64,000 bases of DNA from Streptomyces sp. YIM 121038 (GTDB taxonomy: Bacteria > Actinomycetota > Actinomycetes > Streptomycetales > Streptomycetaceae): assembly GCF_006088715.1 (NCBI RefSeq), contig NZ_CP030771.1, positions 620,001 to 684,000 on the forward strand, in the 5' to 3' direction. Shown piece after piece: positions 49,361 through 60,517 of the stretch. How positions within the stretch are numbered: position 1 is the stretch's first letter; every line of letters starts with the position of its first letter. The notes beneath the pieces are model-generated. The model was given only the letters and a program-made list of their open reading frames with translations. It was not told the DNA's origin and made no database searches. The position numbers were made by a program, and so were the translations under genes.

Positions 49361-50209
49361 TTATCGCCCGGTGGGTGCGGTGCGCCAGAGGAAGATTTCG
49401 GTGCTCGGCTGACGCTCGGCGAAGCGGCCCGCCGGGGCGGCCTTCCGCAGCAGCGCGCGCAGGTCCGACGCGAAGTCGCCCCGGCGCGGCCCGAACAGGT
49501 GCGGGGCCGAGAACGACATCGAGAACACTCCGGCGACGACGTCGTCGGCCGTGCGCTCAAGGGCCTGCCCGCCGGGGACGACGAGGCGCTCGGGTCCGGA
49601 GAAGCCCGCCCGGGCGAACACCGCGGCCTCGCCTCCCGGCGTTCCCTGCGGCAGCACGCCGCGGCCCGCCCGCCTGACCGGTCCCAGATAGCGCCTGACC
49701 AGCTCGTCCATCGCGGCGTACGGCACCGGCGGGTGCGGCAGGCCCGCCACGGACCGGTCCTCCGCCTTCAGGTCCGAGAGGTGTACGAGGGCTCCGCCCG
49801 GGCGGAGCATGCCCCGTACCGTCCGCGCCACCAGGTCGCGGTCCATCCAGTGGAAGGACTGGGCGAAGGTCACCACGGTGAAGGTGCCGAGACCGGCGGG
49901 CAGCTCTTCGGCCCGGGCCCGCACCCAGGAGGCCTTTTCAGCCACCCCTTGCCCGGCCGCCTCGCGCCGGGCCTCGGCGATCATCCCGGCGTCGGGGTCG
50001 AGCCCGACGACCTCGGCGAACGCGTCCGCGAGCCGCAGCGCGACGGTGCCCGGGCCGCAGCCCACATCGAGCAGACGCCCCCGGCCGTCGAGGTCCAGCG
50101 CCCCGGTGAGCGCGTCCGCGAGCCCGGGGGCGTACGGGAGCCGTCCGCGCCCGTAGTACGCGGCCGTCCCGGAGAACAGGGTGTCGTCCCACTGCCAGTC
50201 GGCAGACAT
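49361..50209 (-). CDS. Class I SAM-dependent methyltransferase
   Basis: A 282-residue methyltransferase. Motif I is LLDVGCGPGTVALRLADAF, then VVGLDPDAGMIAEARREA, and later FTVVTFAQSFHWMDRDLVART and MLRPGGALVHLSDL. FAQSFHWMD is typical of the UbiE/trans-aconitate-type methyltransferases that act on small molecules. The start at MSADWQWDD follows CGGTGG. It lies upstream of the GCIS precursor on the same strand, but a 340-base gap with its own promoter separates them, so it may be an independent gene. Confidence 0.85.
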   Translation of the reverse strand: MSADWQWDDTLFSGTAAYYGRGRLPYAPGLADALTGALDLDGRGRLLDVGCGPGTVALRLADAFAEVVGLDPDAGMIAEARREAAGQGVAEKASWVRARAEELPAGLGTFTVVTFAQSFHWMDRDLVARTVRGMLRPGGALVHLSDLKAEDRSVAGLPHPPVPYAAMDELVRRYLGPVRRAGRGVLPQGTPGGEAAVFARAGFSGPERLVVPGGQALERTADDVVAGVFSMSFSAPHLFGPRRGDFASDLRALLRKAAPAGRFAERQPSTEIFLWRTAPTGR

Positions 50210-50341
50210 CCAGCACACCACCGTTCGCAGGAATCCGAGCACGAAGCCACCGATGATTCCACGGCCGGGGCCGGGCAGCGATGCCATTTCCGCGGGGCGG
50301 GTCCGGGCGGGTGACGCGCCCGCGCTCCGGCGGGACGGCAC

Positions 50342-50375
50342 CGGGCCCGGGGCGGCCGTCGCCGCCCCGGGCCCG
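50342..50375. terminator. Hairpin after the flavin monooxygenase gene
   Basis: A 15-base perfect stem (CGGGCCCGGGGCGGC and complement) with loop cgtc. It lies about 75 bases past the monooxygenase stop on its downstream side and fits as the terminator of the reductase-monooxygenase pair. Confidence 0.65.
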
Positions 50376-50376
50376 C

Positions 50377-50470
50377 GCCGGATCACACGAAGGGCATGAC
50401 CACACGAGGACGTGACCACGCCAAGGGCATGACCACACGAGGGCGTGATCAGACGAAGGGCGTGATCCGC
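50377..50470. repeat. Degenerate 16-17-base repeats in a 33-base period
   Basis: Units aagggcatgaccacacg and shorter variants (such as agggcgtgatcagacg) alternate over about 90 bases. A 20-base block at 50390 recurs 33 bases later at 50423. The right end runs into the last codons of the monooxygenase gene. Units touch each other, so this is not a CRISPR array. Confidence 0.65.
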
Positions 50471-51645
50471 TCCTCCACGCCGAGGAGCAGCTTGCCGTAG
50501 ATCTCCATGCCCACCGCGGGCGTGGAGACCGCGTGCCGTCCGGCGGTGCTCGCGTCCCGCCAGATCCGCTGGAGCGGGTTGGAGTCGGCGAAGGCGCCGC
50601 CGCCGTGCACGTCGAGCAGGGTGTTGATGGACTCCAGGACGTTCTTGATGGCGTGTCCGCTGTCCGCGCGGACGCGGGCCCGCGTCAGGACGTCGAGCTC
50701 GCCGCCGCGGGCCGCGGCCCCGTCGATGTCCGCGGCGGCGCGGTGCACGTGCAGCTGGGCGGTGTCGATCTTCATCGCGGCCTCGGCGATCTGGAGCTGC
50801 ACGCCCACCGAATCCACCTGCGACTCGTAGTACGTGTACGAGATGGGCTTGCTCGCGGCCTTCTCGGAGACCAGCTTCAACGCCGCGCGCCCCAGGCCCA
50901 CTTGGGGCCCGGCCAGGCCGAGGGCGAGCAGCGGCGACAGCGGGGAGCGGAACAGGCCCGTCTCCCCGTGCGTGGCCGGCACCTCGCCGGCGAGGGCGCG
51001 CGGCACGGAGACGACGCGGTGCTCGGGCACGAAGACGTCCTCGGCCATCAGGCAGTTGCTGCCGGTGCCGCGCATCCCGGCGACGTGCCAGACGTCCTGC
51101 ATCTCCAGGTCGGTGCGCGGCACCAGGGCCATCGCCTGGTCGACCACCTCGCCGGCCTCGTCCGTCAGCGGGATGCCGAGGACGGCCCAGCTGGAGTGCC
51201 AGGCGCCGGAGTTGTAGTACCAGCGGCCGGTCGTCCGCCAGCCGCCCTCGACCTTCCGGCTGGTGGCGGTGGGGCTGAAGACGCCGGTGACCCGCGCGTC
51301 GGGGTCGGCGCCGAAGACCTCCTCCTGGGCCTGGAGGGGGAAGAGCGCGGCGGCCAGCCAGTTGCAGGTGTTGACCACGGCCACCACCCAGGACGTGGAG
51401 CCGTCCGCCTCCGCGAGTTCGGCCGACACGTCGACCAGGGTGCGCATGTCGGCCTCGTGTCCGCCGAAGCGCCGGGGCACGGTGAGTTTGAACAGCCCGG
51501 CGTCCGCCAGCGCGTCGATCACCTCGTCGGTCAGCTTGCGGTCCGCGTCGATCCTGGGGGCGTGCTCGCGCAGCAGGGGCTGCAGCGCGGTGGCCCGGCT
51601 GACGAACTCGGCGTCGGTCGAAGCGGCGGTGCCGGTGGTGGTCAT
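50449..51645 (-). CDS. FMNH2/FADH2-dependent monooxygenase (acyl-CoA dehydrogenase fold)
   Basis: A 398-residue group D flavin monooxygenase of acyl-CoA dehydrogenase fold. It opens with LQPLLREHAPRIDADRKLTDEVIDALADAGLFKLTVPRRFGGHEAD and has ELAEADGSTSWVVAV, MRGTGSNCLMAEDVFVPEHRVV, and the C-terminal ADIDGAAARGGELD and LDVHGGGAFADSNPLQRIWRD. This resembles HsaA, HpaB-like and ActVA-Orf5-type hydroxylases, which add oxygen to aromatic compounds. The start follows GGAGACAGAC. The flavin reductase lies 41 bases upstream on the same strand and should supply reduced flavin. Confidence 0.88.
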   Translation of the reverse strand: MTTTGTAASTDAEFVSRATALQPLLREHAPRIDADRKLTDEVIDALADAGLFKLTVPRRFGGHEADMRTLVDVSAELAEADGSTSWVVAVVNTCNWLAAALFPLQAQEEVFGADPDARVTGVFSPTATSRKVEGGWRTTGRWYYNSGAWHSSWAVLGIPLTDEAGEVVDQAMALVPRTDLEMQDVWHVAGMRGTGSNCLMAEDVFVPEHRVVSVPRALAGEVPATHGETGLFRSPLSPLLALGLAGPQVGLGRAALKLVSEKAASKPISYTYYESQVDSVGVQLQIAEAAMKIDTAQLHVHRAAADIDGAAARGGELDVLTRARVRADSGHAIKNVLESINTLLDVHGGGAFADSNPLQRIWRDASTAGRHAVSTPAVGMEIYGKLLLGVEERITPFV

Positions 51646-51686
51646 GTCTGTCTCCATGGCTTGAACGCGTAAGGGAAGGGCGGGAA

Positions 51687-52172
51687 TCACGCGACCGGGG
51701 TGAAGGCGGAGTGCGTGCCGAAGGTCCGGTGGCCGTAGACCAGCGGGGGCGCGGCCGTGGCCGTGCGGGCGTGGACGACCGTGCCGAGCAGCAGGCGGTG
51801 GTCACCGCCCTCGACGGCCGACGTCAGCTCGCACACGAGCCAGCCCGGCGCGTCCGGAAGCCGGGGCAGTCCGTGGTCGTACTCCCAGCGGATCCGGTCG
51901 AAGCGGCCGGCGGACCGGCCGGCGAAACGCAGGGCGAGCTCCTCCTGCTCCGCGCCCAGCACGTTCACCCCGAACCGACCGGTCGTCAGGATGCGGGCGA
52001 GCAGCCCCGACCCGTGGTCGAGCGCCACCGACACCATCGGCGGGCGCAGCGACAGCGAAGCGAAGGCGCTGACGGTCGACCCGTGCGGCGCGCCGCCCTC
52101 GGCGGCGGTCACGACGGTCACCGGGGCGCAGACCCCGGCCATCAGGTCCCGGAAGTCCTGTTCGGTCATCAC
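51687..52172 (-). CDS. Flavin reductase
   Basis: A 161-residue flavin reductase of the HpaC/ActVB-like family. It has FRDLMAGVCAPVTVVTA, GSTVSAFASLSLRPPMVSVALDHGSGLL, GRFGVNVLGAEQEELALRFAG and DHRLLLGTVVHA, the usual split-barrel flavin-binding pattern. It reduces FMN or FAD with NAD(P)H for the downstream monooxygenase. It is divergent from the GntR regulator, and an imperfect palindrome lies in its promoter. Confidence 0.9.
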   Translation of the reverse strand: MMTEQDFRDLMAGVCAPVTVVTAAEGGAPHGSTVSAFASLSLRPPMVSVALDHGSGLLARILTTGRFGVNVLGAEQEELALRFAGRSAGRFDRIRWEYDHGLPRLPDAPGWLVCELTSAVEGGDHRLLLGTVVHARTATAAPPLVYGHRTFGTHSAFTPVA

Positions 52173-52187
52173 GACATCCCCTCCAAT

Positions 52188-52214
52188 CCATCATGATGAT
52201 TACGATGATCATGG
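52188..52214. promoter_or_regulatory. Imperfect 27-base palindrome before the flavin reductase gene
   Basis: The element begins CCATCATGATGATTA and ends GATGATCATGG; nine of thirteen base pairs match around its centre. It lies about 20 bases before the flavin reductase start, in the region shared with the divergent GntR gene. It is a candidate GntR operator. Confidence 0.45.
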
Positions 52215-52323
52215 AGGAGGCTTTGAAAGTACGTCAAGGGGTGCGATGCTATTGGTCATAATCAATTCACTCAGATCATTCTGAGGATCGCCGCGCGGAT
52301 CGCCGCGAGGATGGGGAGGACCT

Positions 52324-53028
52324 GTGGGAGCCACGGACGACACCCGAGGGGGCATGGAGCCGCCCGCCCTGCGGCGCGGCGAGTGGGAGCGCCCCGCGGC
52401 CTCCCGCGCCGAGGTCGCCGCCCGGCGCATCGCGGCCATGGTCGCGGACGCGGAGCCGGGCGAGCGCCTGGGCACCAAGGAGGAGCTGCGTGCCACCTGC
52501 GGGGTGTCGGTCGGTACGTTCAACGAGACCCTGCGGCTGCTCCAGTCGCGCGGGCTCGTCACCGTCCGCCCCGGCCCGGGCGGCGGCCTCTTCGCCGCCG
52601 AACAGTCCGCCATGCGGCGGCTGGGCAACTCCGTGCTGGCCCTGGACGCCAAGGAGCCGGACGGGACACGCGCCGATGAGGCCCGGCGGATCCGGGACGC
52701 CCTGGTCCCGCTCCTGGTCGAGGACGCCCTCTGGCACGGCTCACCGGCCGATGTGGCCGCGCTTCGACAGGAGTTGACGGAGCTGGCCGAGGCCGCGCGT
52801 CAGGCCGACCCGGTCGCGTTCGCCGACGTCGACCACCGGCTGCGCACGCGGCTCGCCGCCGTCAGCCCCAACTCGCTGCTGCGCTCGCTGTACGCGACGC
52901 TGCTGCCGGTCGCCGAACCCGACGCGGTCGAGCACCTCCAGGAGCGGTACGAGCACCACGCGGCCCTGGTCGACGCCCTTGAGGCCCGGGACCGCGACCG
53001 GGCGCTCGACCTGGCGCGGTCCGGCTGA
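52324..53028 (+). CDS. GntR family transcriptional regulator
   Basis: A 234-residue GntR-type protein starting at GTG with ATGGGGAGG upstream. The winged helix-turn-helix is RIAAMVADAEPGERLGTKEELRATCGVSVGTFNETLRLLQSRGLVTVRPGPGGGLFAAE. The C-terminal FCD-like domain is all helical (ARRIRDALVPLLVEDALWHGS, FADVDHRLRTRLAAVSPN). It is divergent from the flavin reductase/monooxygenase genes and probably represses them until a ligand binds. Confidence 0.87.
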   Translation: MGATDDTRGGMEPPALRRGEWERPAASRAEVAARRIAAMVADAEPGERLGTKEELRATCGVSVGTFNETLRLLQSRGLVTVRPGPGGGLFAAEQSAMRRLGNSVLALDAKEPDGTRADEARRIRDALVPLLVEDALWHGSPADVAALRQELTELAEAARQADPVAFADVDHRLRTRLAAVSPNSLLRSLYATLLPVAEPDAVEHLQERYEHHAALVDALEARDRDRALDLARSG

Positions 53029-53284
53029 CTCGCTCGGCACGGTCCGGCCGAATCGGCTCGACGCGCTCCAGCTGACTCGGCTCCGCGCGCTCCACCCGAG
53101 GTGGACTCACGAGGCCCACCCATCTTGGGCACAGGTCGTTCACATTTTCCGGTCATTGAAGGGCGTCAAACCGCCATCCCCACGCGGAGCCGATCCTTCC
53201 GCCACGAGGTCGGTGCCAGAGTCCCGGTGCGGCGCCCAACAGGGCGCCGGTGGCTGAACTACCTGACTCCAAGGAGTTCTTCTC

Positions 53285-53746
53285 GTGGGGAAGAAAACCG
53301 CGACGCTGCTCGCAACCGCCGCTCTCGCCTCCCTCACCCTCGTCGGCCAGGCGAACGCCGCCCCCGCACACCACGCCCCCGCCCCCTCCTCCACATCGAC
53401 GCAGCCCGGCCCCCTCGCGGACCAGGTGCGGTACGCGCCGTTCACCCTCAACCACAACGAGTCCGTGAGCTCCAACACGGCCCGCCTCATCCAGCAGTCC
53501 GACGGCAACCTCGTCATCTACGACGAGTTCAACCGGCCCAGATGGGCGAGCCGGACCGTCGGCCAGGGCTGGACCACGCGCTTCCAGGAGGACGGCAACC
53601 TCGTCGTCTACACCCGCAGCGGCCGCGCCGTCTGGGCGTCCCACACCGCGGGGCACCCCGGCTCCCGCCTCGTCATCCAGGACGACGGCAACGTCGTCAT
53701 CTACGACGGCAGCCAGGCCATCTGGGCCTCCGGCACCAACCACTAG
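53285..53746 (+). CDS. Secreted bulb-type (D-mannose-binding) lectin
   Basis: A 153-residue secreted lectin. The signal peptide spans about residues 1-26 (KKTATLLATAALASLTLVGQANAA). The mature part has three intact mannose-binding motifs: QSDGNLVIY (71-79), QEDGNLVVY (101-109) and QDDGNVVIY (132-140). This makes a single B-lectin domain, similar to one half of the lectin-like bacteriocins and to fungal/plant bulb lectins. It should bind mannose-rich sugars on competitors, hosts or its own wall. It starts at GTG with AAGGAG upstream. Confidence 0.9.
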   Translation: MGKKTATLLATAALASLTLVGQANAAPAHHAPAPSSTSTQPGPLADQVRYAPFTLNHNESVSSNTARLIQQSDGNLVIYDEFNRPRWASRTVGQGWTTRFQEDGNLVVYTRSGRAVWASHTAGHPGSRLVIQDDGNVVIYDGSQAIWASGTNH

Positions 53747-53814
53747 CGGCCCCGTAGCGGGCCGCTGATTCCTCTTAGCGCGTCACCGGCCGGGCCCCCG
53801 CGGGCCCGGCCGGT
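53745..53814. terminator. Two hairpins after the lectin gene
   Basis: AGCGGCCC/GGGCCGCT (53745-53766) overlaps the lectin stop codon. A second 13-base perfect stem (53785-53797 and 53802-53814, loop ccgc) follows. Together they should terminate lectin transcription. Confidence 0.7.
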
Positions 53815-54025
53815 CCCATGAGAGAGAGCCCTCTTCGCAGGGCCCCCAGCTTCCGGCCCTCCCAAGAGACGGGCAGGCGACCTCCCGTCGAACACACCGC
53901 ATACGGCTCATGCACTCTCCGGACGGCCTACAACCACAGCCGCCGTCCCCCGTGTCGAACTCCGTGCCGGTGCGCCGGTCCCCCGGCGCCGCCGATCCCG
54001 CACCCACCGAACCCACGGAGTTCAC

Positions 54026-54868
54026 GTGCATTCGCGTTCACGTTTCCCGGTGGCCCGCCTCGCCGCCACCGCCGCGCTCGCGCTGGCCACCCTCGCCCTC
54101 GGCGTGCCGTCCGCCCAGGCGGCGGACGCCGACCGGGCGCCGCGCCGCGCGCCGGACGACGCCTTCGTCGTCACCCTTTCCTCCGACGTCTCCAGAACCG
54201 ACTTCACCCACCGGAAGGTCAAGCTCAGTGGCACCGTGACCCGCGCCGACGGCACGCCGGTCGCGGGCGCGCCGGTCAAGCTCCACAAGACCGTCCTGTA
54301 CAACACGTGGAACCCGTGGGGCGACCCCATCGACCCGATCGAGCGGGAGACCCTGCCGCTGGGCACCCTCCACACCGACGCCGAGGGGAAGTTCACGGTC
54401 TCCGGCGTCCCGGCGGACCGCTGGCTGGACCGGGACAGCATCCACCTGTTCCCCCGCCACGAGGTCGAGTTCCAGGCCTCGTACGACCCGGGTGACCCCT
54501 CGGACGGCCACTTCTACTTCGCCGAGACCACGGTCGGCGTCCGGTCGGTCGACAGTTCCCTCACCTACAAGGTGAACAAGAAGAAGGTGCGCGCCGGTGA
54601 CACCCTCGTCGTCACCGGCAAGGTCACCTGGCCCGCCGGGCACGGCCCGGTCGCGGGCACCCGCGTCCTGCTCCGGACCTACTACGAGTCCTCGTACGAC
54701 GCGAAGACCACCACCGACGCGCGGGGCAACTTCACCGTCCGCGCCAAGATCCGGGGCTACGACCGCGACTTCGTGATCTTCTCCACGCCCAAGGACTACT
54801 ACATCACGGGTGCGAGCGAGAGCCTGCCGGTCACCAACGTCACGCCGCGCCCGAGGCCGGCGGCCTGA
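54026..54868 (+). CDS. Secreted protein with carboxypeptidase-regulatory/Ig-like repeats
   Basis: A 280-residue secreted protein starting at GTG (CGGAG upstream). The signal peptide covers about residues 1-32 (ARLAATAALALATLALGVPSAQA). Two beta-sandwich-like repeats follow: KVKLSGTVTRADGTPVAGAPVKLHKT...GKFTVSGVP and DTLVVTGKVTWPAGHGPVAGTRVLLR...GNFTVRAKI. Both have the pattern of carboxypeptidase regulatory-like/Ig-like modules. No catalytic domain is seen. It probably acts on the cell surface or outside, perhaps in adhesion. A strong terminator follows. Confidence 0.85.
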   Translation: MHSRSRFPVARLAATAALALATLALGVPSAQAADADRAPRRAPDDAFVVTLSSDVSRTDFTHRKVKLSGTVTRADGTPVAGAPVKLHKTVLYNTWNPWGDPIDPIERETLPLGTLHTDAEGKFTVSGVPADRWLDRDSIHLFPRHEVEFQASYDPGDPSDGHFYFAETTVGVRSVDSSLTYKVNKKKVRAGDTLVVTGKVTWPAGHGPVAGTRVLLRTYYESSYDAKTTTDARGNFTVRAKIRGYDRDFVIFSTPKDYYITGASESLPVTNVTPRPRPAA

Positions 54869-54873
54869 GACCC

Positions 54874-54914
54874 GAGCGGGGCCCGCTGCCGGAAACCGGT
54901 GGCGGGCCCCGCTC
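54874..54914. terminator. Terminator after the Ig-like protein gene
   Basis: A 13-base perfect stem (GAGCGGGGCCCGC and complement) encloses a 15-base loop that can itself fold (GCCGG-aaa-CCGGT). It starts six bases past the stop codon. Confidence 0.75.
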
Positions 54915-55085
54915 CTGTCACGGTTTGACCCATCCCACACAGATCCGTACGGGCGGATTCCGATTGCCGACGGCGGCAGGGAGAAGGAGAAAGGACAAGG
55001 ACAGACCACCACGAGAACACGACCCACGAGGGACAGGAGCGGCCCAGGTGCCGCACCCCCCGTCCCGAGAACGTACGGAGGCCCC

Positions 55086-55967
55086 ATGACCCGCGCCATC
55101 GCCGTCGGAGTGGACGGATCCGCCGAGAGCCTCGCCGCAGCCGACTGGGCGGCCGTCGAAGCCGCGCTGCGCGGCGCGCCGCTGCGGATCGTGCACGCCT
55201 GGCTCCCGCAGTCGACCGACGTGACCCTCGCCCGGAACGGGGACGAGCAGGTCGCGGCCGCCGACGCCTTCGTGCGGGAGGCCGTGGCGCGCGTGTCCGG
55301 CCGCCACCCGGACCTCACGATCGCCTCCGAAGTCGTCCAGGCCACCCCCGTCGACACCCTGCTCAAGGAGGCCGAGCGCTCCGAGATGCTGGTCCTCGGC
55401 TCGCGCGGACACGGGGCCCTCGTCGGCTTCCTGCTCGGGTCCTACGGGCAACAGGTCATCGCCGACGCACCCGGCCCGGTGGTGTCCGTACGAGCCGGTA
55501 CGGGGACGGACGCGTCGGCGCGGGCCGACGCGGCGGGCGACGTCGTGGTGGGACAGCACGGGGAACCGGAGGACAGTGAGGCCGTGCTCCGGTTCGCCTT
55601 CGAGGCCGCGGCCGCCCGCGGCGCGGCCGTCCGTGCGGTGCGGGCGTGGACCCTGCCGCCGCTGTACTCCTACAACACCGGCGTGCTGCAGGTCGCGGAC
55701 GAGGCCGGCGGCCTCGAACCGCTCGAACAGCAGGCCCTGACGCGTGCGCTCGCCCCGTGGCGCGAGCGGTTCCCCGACGTGCCCGTGGTCGAACACGTCG
55801 AGATCGGCAGCGCGGGCCAGGTCCTCCTCGCGGCCACCCCCGACGCGAGCCTCCTCGTGGTCGGCCGCAAGACGCGCCGCTCCCCCATCGGCACGCGCAT
55901 CGGCTCCGTGGCCCATGCCGCGCTTCACCACGCGGGCTGCCCGGTCGCGGTCATTCCCCCGGCCTGA
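55086..55967 (+). CDS. Universal stress protein with two Usp domains
   Basis: A 293-residue protein of two tandem UspA domains. Each has the ATP-binding end pattern: VLGSRGHGALVGFLLGSYGQQVIADAPGPVVSV in the first and VVGRKTRRSPIGTRIGSVAHAALHHAGCPVAVI in the second. The first domain opens IAVGVDGSAESLAAADWA. Double-domain Usp proteins are common in actinomycetes and bind ATP under stress. It is followed by a convergent peptidase gene 13 bases away. Confidence 0.92.
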   Translation: MTRAIAVGVDGSAESLAAADWAAVEAALRGAPLRIVHAWLPQSTDVTLARNGDEQVAAADAFVREAVARVSGRHPDLTIASEVVQATPVDTLLKEAERSEMLVLGSRGHGALVGFLLGSYGQQVIADAPGPVVSVRAGTGTDASARADAAGDVVVGQHGEPEDSEAVLRFAFEAAAARGAAVRAVRAWTLPPLYSYNTGVLQVADEAGGLEPLEQQALTRALAPWRERFPDVPVVEHVEIGSAGQVLLAATPDASLLVVGRKTRRSPIGTRIGSVAHAALHHAGCPVAVIPPA

Positions 55968-55980
55968 GCGGGGCGTGCCC

Positions 55981-57633
55981 TCAGCAGGTGGTGCCGTCAG
56001 GAACCGCGCGCAGGCCGACCAGGTAGCCGTCCACGCGCTTCGTGACGCACGCGTCGCCCCGGCCGTAGGCGGTGTGCCCCGGTGCCTCGTACGTCAGGAG
56101 CATCCCGCCGGGGAACTGTTCCGCCAGGCTCTCGGCCTCCTCGTACGGGGTGGCCGGGTCGCCGGTGGTGCCGACCACGAGGACCGGCGCCACCCCCTCG
56201 GCCGCCACCCGGCGCGGCTTCGGTGTGCCCGTGGGCAGGTCCTTGCACGCCAGTACGCTCAGCACGCTCGACACGCCGTACAGGCCCGCCTTCTTCTCGG
56301 CGCGGTCCAGGGCGTCCCAGTACGGCTCGGCGGTGCGGGGGTAGGCGGTGTCGGCGCAGGAGACGGCGAGGATGGCGGCGTCGCTGTTGTCGAGGGAGGC
56401 GTCGCCGGGGCCGTCGGAGTCGTCCACGGCTGTGCCCGCCGACCGGGAGCGGGGCGCGGGCTCCGGCGCGCCGGACCCATCGGCCTCCTCGTCCGTCTCG
56501 GCCTCCTCGTCCATCTCGGCCTCCGAGAGCTCCGCCAGTTTCGTGCCGTCGCCGCGGGCCGCGGCGCGCAGGGCCGCGGAGAGCGGCTTCCACTGCTCCT
56601 CGGGCGTGTACATCGCCATCGAGACGGCGTCGACGACCTCTGTCGCGCCGAGGCCCTCCTCCTCGCCCTCGACGGGCAGCGGATCGTGCTCGGCACGCGC
56701 GTACAGACCGTGGATCAGGCGGCGGATCTCCTTCGGGCTCGCACCGGGACAGCCCGTGCCGACGACGTCCGCGCACCGCGTCGCGTAGTCGTCGACGGCC
56801 CTGCGGAAGCCGGTCCCCTCGCTCAGGGCGCGCTGCGCCCAGCCGAGGGAGGGGTCCACCGCGCCGTCCAGGACCATGGCGCGCACCCGGCGGGGGAACT
56901 GCTCGGCGTACCGGCTGCCCAGGTGCGTGCCGTACGACCAGCCGACGTAGGTCAGCTTCCGCTCGCCGAGAGCCGCGCGCAGCACGTCCAGGTCGCGGGC
57001 CACGTCCCGGGTGCCGACGTGCTGGAGGAGGCCGCGGCTGCCCCTGCGGCACGCGGTGGCCTCGGCGCGGGCGTCGGCCAGCGCCTGGGCGCGCGCGGCG
57101 GCGGTGCGGGGAACCGGAGGCTGCGCCCCGGCCCCGTCGTCCTCGGCGGTGTCCTCCTCGTCCTCCGGGCAGTCGAGCGCGGGGCGGCTGCCCGCGACGC
57201 CGCGCGGGTCGAAGGAGACGATGTCGAAGCGGGCCCGCGCCTCGGCTCCGAAGGACTCGGCCCCGCCCTCCTTGAGATCGGCCACCCCCGACTCACCAGG
57301 GCCGCCCGGGTTGTAGACGAGGGTGCCGATGCGCCGCCCCTCGTCGGCGGTCGCGGCCCGGGCCACGGGCAGGACGAAGGTCTTCCCGTCGCCCGGGTGC
57401 GCGTAGTCCCTGGGCACGGTGAGCCGGGCGCACTCGACGTCACCGCAGTCCCGCCACTTCAGCCGCTGCCCGTAGAAGCGCTGGAGCTCGGGCCGGGTGG
57501 CGGCGTCCGCCCTCTCCCCCTCAGACCCGTGACCGCCCTCCGTGGAGCAGCCCGCGAGCGGGAGAGCGGCGAGGACCGCTGCGAGGGACGGGGCGAGGAC
57601 GCGGACGCGCAAGGTGGGCTTCGGGGACTTCAC
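55981..57633 (-). CDS. Tripeptidyl-aminopeptidase-like alpha/beta hydrolase lipoprotein
   Basis: A 550-residue secreted hydrolase of the S33/TAP family. The N-terminus is a lipoprotein signal ending LPLAGCS, so it is membrane-anchored outside the cell. LVYNPGGPGESG is the oxyanion-hole region, LTYVGWSYGTHLGSRYAEQF holds the nucleophile Ser, VVGTTGDPATPYEEA the Asp, and YEAPGHTAYG the His. A low-complexity acidic insertion (EAETDEEADGSG) lies before the last third. Such enzymes cut tripeptides or acylated peptides. The GTG start follows AGGAGC; an upstream ATG would lengthen the signal. Confidence 0.9.
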   Translation of the reverse strand: MKSPKPTLRVRVLAPSLAAVLAALPLAGCSTEGGHGSEGERADAATRPELQRFYGQRLKWRDCGDVECARLTVPRDYAHPGDGKTFVLPVARAATADEGRRIGTLVYNPGGPGESGVADLKEGGAESFGAEARARFDIVSFDPRGVAGSRPALDCPEDEEDTAEDDGAGAQPPVPRTAAARAQALADARAEATACRRGSRGLLQHVGTRDVARDLDVLRAALGERKLTYVGWSYGTHLGSRYAEQFPRRVRAMVLDGAVDPSLGWAQRALSEGTGFRRAVDDYATRCADVVGTGCPGASPKEIRRLIHGLYARAEHDPLPVEGEEEGLGATEVVDAVSMAMYTPEEQWKPLSAALRAAARGDGTKLAELSEAEMDEEAETDEEADGSGAPEPAPRSRSAGTAVDDSDGPGDASLDNSDAAILAVSCADTAYPRTAEPYWDALDRAEKKAGLYGVSSVLSVLACKDLPTGTPKPRRVAAEGVAPVLVVGTTGDPATPYEEAESLAEQFPGGMLLTYEAPGHTAYGRGDACVTKRVDGYLVGLRAVPDGTTC

Positions 57634-57759
57634 GTAGGTGCTCCTGTGTTTCTGGTTCACCACAGGGTCCCTGATGGCGGCCGCGGAGAGACGCAAGGGG
57701 GCGCCGACACCGGGCAAGGCCCGTGTGCTCGACGGCGGCCGAGCCGTCGGCCTCGTCCG

Positions 57760-58185
57760 TCAACCGGCCTGAGGTTCCTGTGCCCGCCGGATGGCCGCCA
57801 CCGTCCGGACCGGTTCCTTCCCGAGGAAGTCCAGGACGAGCGCGTTGACCAGGGCGGGCTTCTCCTGGGTGAGGAAGTGCGAGGTGCCGGGTACGACGGC
57901 GAGTTCGGCACGGGGCAGCGCCTCGTACATCTCCACCACGTGCCGCATCGCCACCAGCATGGCCACGAACGCCCCGTCGCTGTGCCCGACCAGGTCCGCG
58001 GGTTCGCCCACGACGGCCTCCAGGAAGGGGATCGTGTCGTCGGCCATCAGCTCGTAGGTGATCGGTCCGGGCACGTCCGGGATGTGCCCGTGGCCCCGGC
58101 GCTCGGGGGTGTAGACGTGGAAGTGCCCGGCCAGGGGGCCGAGGTTCGGCTCGTAGAACCGGCTGTCGACCAGGCCCCCGTGCAT
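57760..58185 (-). pseudogene. Remnant of an alpha/beta hydrolase gene (truncated at the start and internally deleted)
   Basis: The readable part begins right at the oxyanion region (PLVLMHGGLVDSRFYEPNL) with no N-terminal strands, because an in-frame stop lies about 30 bases upstream. It keeps the nucleophile region DLVGHSDGAFVAMLVAMRH and then jumps straight to EALPRAELAVVPGTSHFLTQEKPALVNAL, which holds the C-terminal His. The cap domain and the Asp segment (roughly 80-100 residues) are missing. A functional enzyme is unlikely. Upstream of 58185 the reading continues in frame as GEGAPLVL, so the original gene extended further before the GH63-like gene arrived or decay set in. Confidence 0.7.
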
Positions 58186-58204
58186 CAGGACCAGCGGCGC
58201 GCCC

Positions 58205-60508
<2,304 letters not shown>

Positions 60509-60517
60509 TCACCCGCG

